Assembly: GCA_964486055.1 (NCBI GenBank)
Contig: CAZALE010000011.1
Span: forward strand, 1-46,203
Length of the DNA stretch: 46,203 nucleotides
Source: J014 sp964486055
GTDB lineage: Bacteria > Acidobacteriota > Blastocatellia > Pyrinomonadales > Pyrinomonadaceae
Direction: 5' to 3'
The translations under genes were made by a program, and so were the position numbers. Below the pieces are notes generated by a model. The model was not told the DNA's origin. It ran no database searches and was given only the letters and a program-made list of their open reading frames with translations. Below, piece by piece: positions 42,725 to 46,203 of this stretch (its first letter is position 1; the number at the start of each line of letters is the position of its first letter).

Positions 42725-45700
42725 ATGCCAAGACGTAAAGATATCAGAAAAATATTGATAATTGGTTCAGGTCCAATCGTAATAGGACAGGCTTGTGAAT
42801 TTGATTACTCTGGTTCACAAGCATGCAGGGTTTTGAAGAAGGAAGGATTCGAAGTAGTCCTAGTAAATTCTAATCCCGCCACTATCATGACTGATCCAGA
42901 GATGGCGGATCAGACCTATATAGAGCCTCTAACATTTGAGACGCTGACTTCGATAATAGAGAAGGAAAGACCTGATGCTTTATTACCTACAGTTGGCGGG
43001 CAGACAGCTCTAAATCTAGCAGTTCAACTATACGAAGAAAAGATTCTCGATAGATACGGTGTAAAGTTAATCGGCGCTAATGTCAACGCAATAAAAATTG
43101 GAGAAGATCGCGAGTTATTCAAAAAAGCCATGGAGGAAATTGGTATTCCAGTTCCTCGCGGTGGGTTTGCTCATGATCTAGAAGAAGCTCATCAAATCAT
43201 TTCGCAGATAGGTTACCCGGCGATAATTAGGCCATCATTTACCTTGGGCGGAACTGGCGGTGGCACTGCCTACAATCCAGAGGAATTTGAAGAGATTGTT
43301 CAGAGAGGTCTCTCAGCCTCACCAATACACCAAATTTTGATCGAAGAGTCGGTTTTAGGTTGGAAAGAATTTGAGCTGGAGGTGATGCGGGATTTAAATG
43401 ACAACGTGGTCATCATTTGTTCCATTGAGAATTTCGATCCGATGGGAGTTCATACGGGAGACTCAATAACGGTCGCACCGGCGCAAACTTTGTCTGATGT
43501 TGAATATCAGCGCTTACGTGATATGGCCATCGCATGTATACGTAAGGTCGGAGTAGAAACGGGTGGATCAAACATACAATTTGCCGTCAACCCCAAAAAT
43601 GGTGATGTAAGAATCATTGAGATGAATCCACGTGTTTCTCGCTCATCAGCGCTTGCTTCAAAAGCCACAGGTTTCCCAATCGCAAAAATAGCTGCGCTCT
43701 TAGCAGTTGGATACACCTTAGATGAAATTCCAAACGACATAACAAAGAAAACTCCTGCAAGTTTCGAGCCTACCATTGACTACGTCGTGACAAAGATACC
43801 TAAATGGGCGTTCGAGAAATTTCCAGGTACAGAAGATGTCCTAGGTACTCAAATGAAGTCAATAGGCGAGGCAATGGCGATTGGCAGAACCTTTAAAGAA
43901 TCTCTGTTTAAAGGACTGAGATCACTCGAGGCCGTTAAGCCATTAAGATTGGAAAACGTACCTGACAGTGTTCTGCAAAGAAAACTGGCTCGCCCTAATT
44001 CTCAGAGATTTTCATATATAACTTACGCCCTGCGTAAAGGTTATAGTATCGAGGAAATTCATCGTTTGACCAATATTGATCCATGGTTTCTTGCACAAAT
44101 ACAAGAAGTGATGCATTTACAGGCGCGAATTGAGGGTAGACGACTGAATGATGTACCCATAGAAACACTGCGCGCGGCTAAAGAATTTGCTTTATCAGAT
44201 CGTCGCATAGCTTATCTAACCAAATCTAGTGAAGATGAGGTTAAGCAAAGGCGTAAAGCTTTGGGAATCGAACCTGTTTATAAGCGAGTTGATACATGCG
44301 CTGCAGAATTTGAATCCTTTACCCCTTATCTATATTCAACTTATGAGGAAGAGTGTGAGGCTGAGCCAACCAATCGGAGAAAAATCATGATTTTGGGCTC
44401 AGGACCGAATCGTATCGGTCAAGGGATAGAATTCGATTATTGTTGCTGCCATGCATCCTTCGCGTTAAGGGAGGCAGGTTTCGAGACCATAATGGTAAAT
44501 TGTAATCCGGAAACGGTTTCGACCGATTACGACACCTCTGATCGCCTATATTTCGAGCCATTGACATTTGAAGATGTAATGCACGTCTTCGAGAAAGAAA
44601 AACCAGAGGGCGTCATCGTTCAGTTTGGCGGTCAAACACCTCTAAATCTATCAGACAAGCTCCATAAAGCAGGTGTCCCCATAATTGGAACTTCCCCAGA
44701 TTCAATCGATTTAGCCGAAAATCGTGAGCGCTTTTCAGAGTTGCTTCTACAATTAAACATACCTCAGCCTGCCAATGGAGTAGCGACATCATTCGAACAA
44801 GCACGCGAGATTGCAGATAGAATCGGATATCCAGTAGTCGTAAGACCAAGTTTCGTCCTAGGTGGCAGGGCCATGGCTATCGTTTATGATGAAGAGTCGC
44901 TTAATGAGTATACACGCTCTGCCGTCGAGGCTTCGCCAGAAAAGCCGATATTGATTGATAAATTTTTGGAAAGAGCAGTCGAGATCGATGTAGATGCGAT
45001 CGCCGACGATTCAGCAATTGTAATAGCAGGAATTCAAGAGCATATCGAAGAGGCTGGTATTCACTCCGGGGATTCGTCCTGCGTCTTACCAGCTCAGAAA
45101 ATTGCGGATGAGCACATTGAGACCATAAAACATTACACGAAATTACTAGCACGGGCGTTAAAGGTAGTAGGGTTGATGAATTTACAGCTCGCCATAAAGG
45201 ATGACAGAGTTTATGTATTGGAAGTTAACCCCAGAGCTTCCAGAACCGTTCCATTCGTTGCAAAGGCGACTGGTGTGCCAATAGTAAAAATTGCCTCGCT
45301 AATAATGGCCGGTGTTAAAAAACTCGTTGATTTCAATCTGCCTGAAGTATTGCCAGTACCAAAAATTTTCGTTAAATCACCTGTTTTTCCATTTAAGAAA
45401 TTCGAAGGCGTGGATCCGATACTTGGCCCCGAGATGCACTCTACGGGTGAGGTCATGGGTGTAGGAGAAACTTTCGGTGAAGCATACGGTAAGGCTATCG
45501 AAGCAACCGGCATCATCTTGCCATTGAAAGGGCGAGCATTCATATCTGTTAATGATTCCGATAAAGGACAAGCCACCGTCTTGGCAAGGCGCCTTAAAAA
45601 ACTAGGCTTCGATTTGGTCGCGACTTATGGAACTGCACTCCGCCTGAGAGAAGTTGGTTTAGAATGCCAGACTGTCTTCAAAGTAAACGAAGGTAGACCT

Positions 45701-45946
45701 AATGTGACTGACTTGATAAAGCAAGGCGAGATAGATCTAATCATAAACACCCCGCTCGGCAAAGCATCTCACTACGATGAACAGGCGATCCGAAAAGCCG
45801 CACTTCAATATAACATCCCGTTCGTCACAACCATGACAGGAGCTGAAGCCTTAGTTGAAGCCATAATCTCAAAAATACGTCAACCGAAAGTCGAAGTGCG
45901 TTCTTTGCAGAATATCCATCTTAATCGCCTAGCTGCCGAGAGTTAA
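42725..45946 (+). CDS. carB: Carbamoyl-phosphate synthase large subunit
   Basis: 1073 residues, full length. Two homologous ATP-grasp halves begin ILIIGSGPIVIGQACEFDYS and IMILGSGPNRIGQGIEFDYC. Each has the ATP-binding stretch (RPSFTLGGTGGG and RPSFVLGGRAM) and the metal/ATP motif (EMNPRVSRSSALASKATG and EVNPRASRTVPFVAKATG). The C-terminal MGS-like allosteric domain is present (RAFISVNDSDKG and NTPLGKASHYDEQAIRKAA), normally the site of UMP and ornithine control. It makes carbamoyl phosphate for pyrimidines and arginine. The small subunit gene carA is not next to it. Confidence 0.98.
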   Translation: MPRRKDIRKILIIGSGPIVIGQACEFDYSGSQACRVLKKEGFEVVLVNSNPATIMTDPEMADQTYIEPLTFETLTSIIEKERPDALLPTVGGQTALNLAVQLYEEKILDRYGVKLIGANVNAIKIGEDRELFKKAMEEIGIPVPRGGFAHDLEEAHQIISQIGYPAIIRPSFTLGGTGGGTAYNPEEFEEIVQRGLSASPIHQILIEESVLGWKEFELEVMRDLNDNVVIICSIENFDPMGVHTGDSITVAPAQTLSDVEYQRLRDMAIACIRKVGVETGGSNIQFAVNPKNGDVRIIEMNPRVSRSSALASKATGFPIAKIAALLAVGYTLDEIPNDITKKTPASFEPTIDYVVTKIPKWAFEKFPGTEDVLGTQMKSIGEAMAIGRTFKESLFKGLRSLEAVKPLRLENVPDSVLQRKLARPNSQRFSYITYALRKGYSIEEIHRLTNIDPWFLAQIQEVMHLQARIEGRRLNDVPIETLRAAKEFALSDRRIAYLTKSSEDEVKQRRKALGIEPVYKRVDTCAAEFESFTPYLYSTYEEECEAEPTNRRKIMILGSGPNRIGQGIEFDYCCCHASFALREAGFETIMVNCNPETVSTDYDTSDRLYFEPLTFEDVMHVFEKEKPEGVIVQFGGQTPLNLSDKLHKAGVPIIGTSPDSIDLAENRERFSELLLQLNIPQPANGVATSFEQAREIADRIGYPVVVRPSFVLGGRAMAIVYDEESLNEYTRSAVEASPEKPILIDKFLERAVEIDVDAIADDSAIVIAGIQEHIEEAGIHSGDSSCVLPAQKIADEHIETIKHYTKLLARALKVVGLMNLQLAIKDDRVYVLEVNPRASRTVPFVAKATGVPIVKIASLIMAGVKKLVDFNLPEVLPVPKIFVKSPVFPFKKFEGVDPILGPEMHSTGEVMGVGETFGEAYGKAIEATGIILPLKGRAFISVNDSDKGQATVLARRLKKLGFDLVATYGTALRLREVGLECQTVFKVNEGRPNVTDLIKQGEIDLIINTPLGKASHYDEQAIRKAALQYNIPFVTTMTGAEALVEAIISKIRQPKVEVRSLQNIHLNRLAAES

Positions 45947-46029
45947 TCTAAATTTCTATGCCTCTTTGTGCAAATTAAGCATTAACTGACGAACATTTGA
46001 TTGAAGCAATCAGAGCACAGCATTTCAAG

Positions 46030-46056
46030 AAGATCTGAACATCATTATCAGATCTT
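46030..46056. repeat. Inverted repeat downstream of carB
   Basis: AAGATCTGA (46030-46038) and TCAGATCTT (46048-46056) form a perfect 9-bp stem with a 9-nt loop, 83 bp past carB, without a T-run. A smaller hairpin (TGATTG AAG CAATCA) lies just upstream. Could be a weak terminator or processing signal. The remaining 147 bp to the window end show no gene. Confidence 0.35.
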
Positions 46057-46203
46057 TGCAAACAGCAACACAGACTATGCAATTCAGCGGAACACGCAAT
46101 CAACCCTAAAGAACCAATCTGAGATCAGACTTGAACAGATAACCTAAGCTCTACTTTCCCTCCGAAGATGAATTGAATCTGTCCAAAACTCCCTTTCTGT
46201 ATT

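Overview
The window reads as a chromosomal segment of a Gram-negative (diderm) bacterium with modest G+C, roughly 40% by eye. Lipid A synthesis (lpxD), a bifunctional penicillin-binding protein, lipoproteins and a type VI secretion (T6SS) spike protein all imply an outer membrane. The mix of secreted M16, M1 and S41 family proteins, a tandem DUF3108 protein, a zinc-ribbon membrane protein and a penicillin acylase resembles Acidobacteriota of the Blastocatellia type. That placement is an inference from gene content and is not proven here. Coding density is high, no insertion sequences or CRISPR arrays were found, and most genes are ordinary housekeeping genes.

Layout. 1-5.6 kb: the end of a KdpD-like sensor, a minus-strand pair of M16 peptidase subunits and a family 4 glycosyltransferase. 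6.0-8.1 kb: a secreted M1-fold protein with TPRs that has lost its zinc ligands. 8.4-11.1 kb: tRNA-Arg, then a minus-strand cluster of HAD phosphatase, cyclophilin, dtd and lipoprotein cyclophilin. 11.2-13.6 kb: cinA translationally coupled to a secreted DUF3298 protein. 13.8-18.1 kb: an accessory T6SS island with a VgrG carrying a C-terminal HExxH (M91-like) domain, a small ORF, a lipoprotein and a PAAR protein. 18.4-29.4 kb: PBP1, a Uma2-type nuclease-fold protein, lpxD, a tandem DUF3108 protein, pyrF, a galU operon, serS and a molybdenum-carrier-like protein. 29.4-33.0 kb: valS-nadC. 33.2-35.3 kb: tRNA-Cys, tRNA-Gly, a zinc-ribbon membrane protein and tRNA-Arg. 35.3-46.2 kb: a cytochrome c, aldehyde dehydrogenase, penicillin acylase, ruvX, an S41-like protein without its Ser/Lys dyad, murB and carB.

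How it fits together. Envelope building (PBP1, MurB, LpxD, GalU, glycosyltransferase), periplasmic protein handling (M16 pair, lipoprotein cyclophilin, M1-like and S41-like proteins) and translation (SerS, ValS, Dtd, four tRNAs) dominate.

The most noteworthy signals are four. First, the VgrG-peptidase/PAAR effector island, with two unassigned small products between the spike and its tip. Second, two secreted peptidase-fold proteins (M1 and S41) whose catalytic residues are replaced at every diagnostic position, beside an M16 pair that splits its active site between two proteins. Third, a recurring arrangement in which a -10-like hexamer lies 6-10 nt before a start codon lacking a Shine-Dalgarno sequence, suggesting leaderless mRNAs. 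Fourth, a palindromic -10 shared by the divergent ruvX and S41-like genes. No clearly unprecedented multi-gene system is visible.
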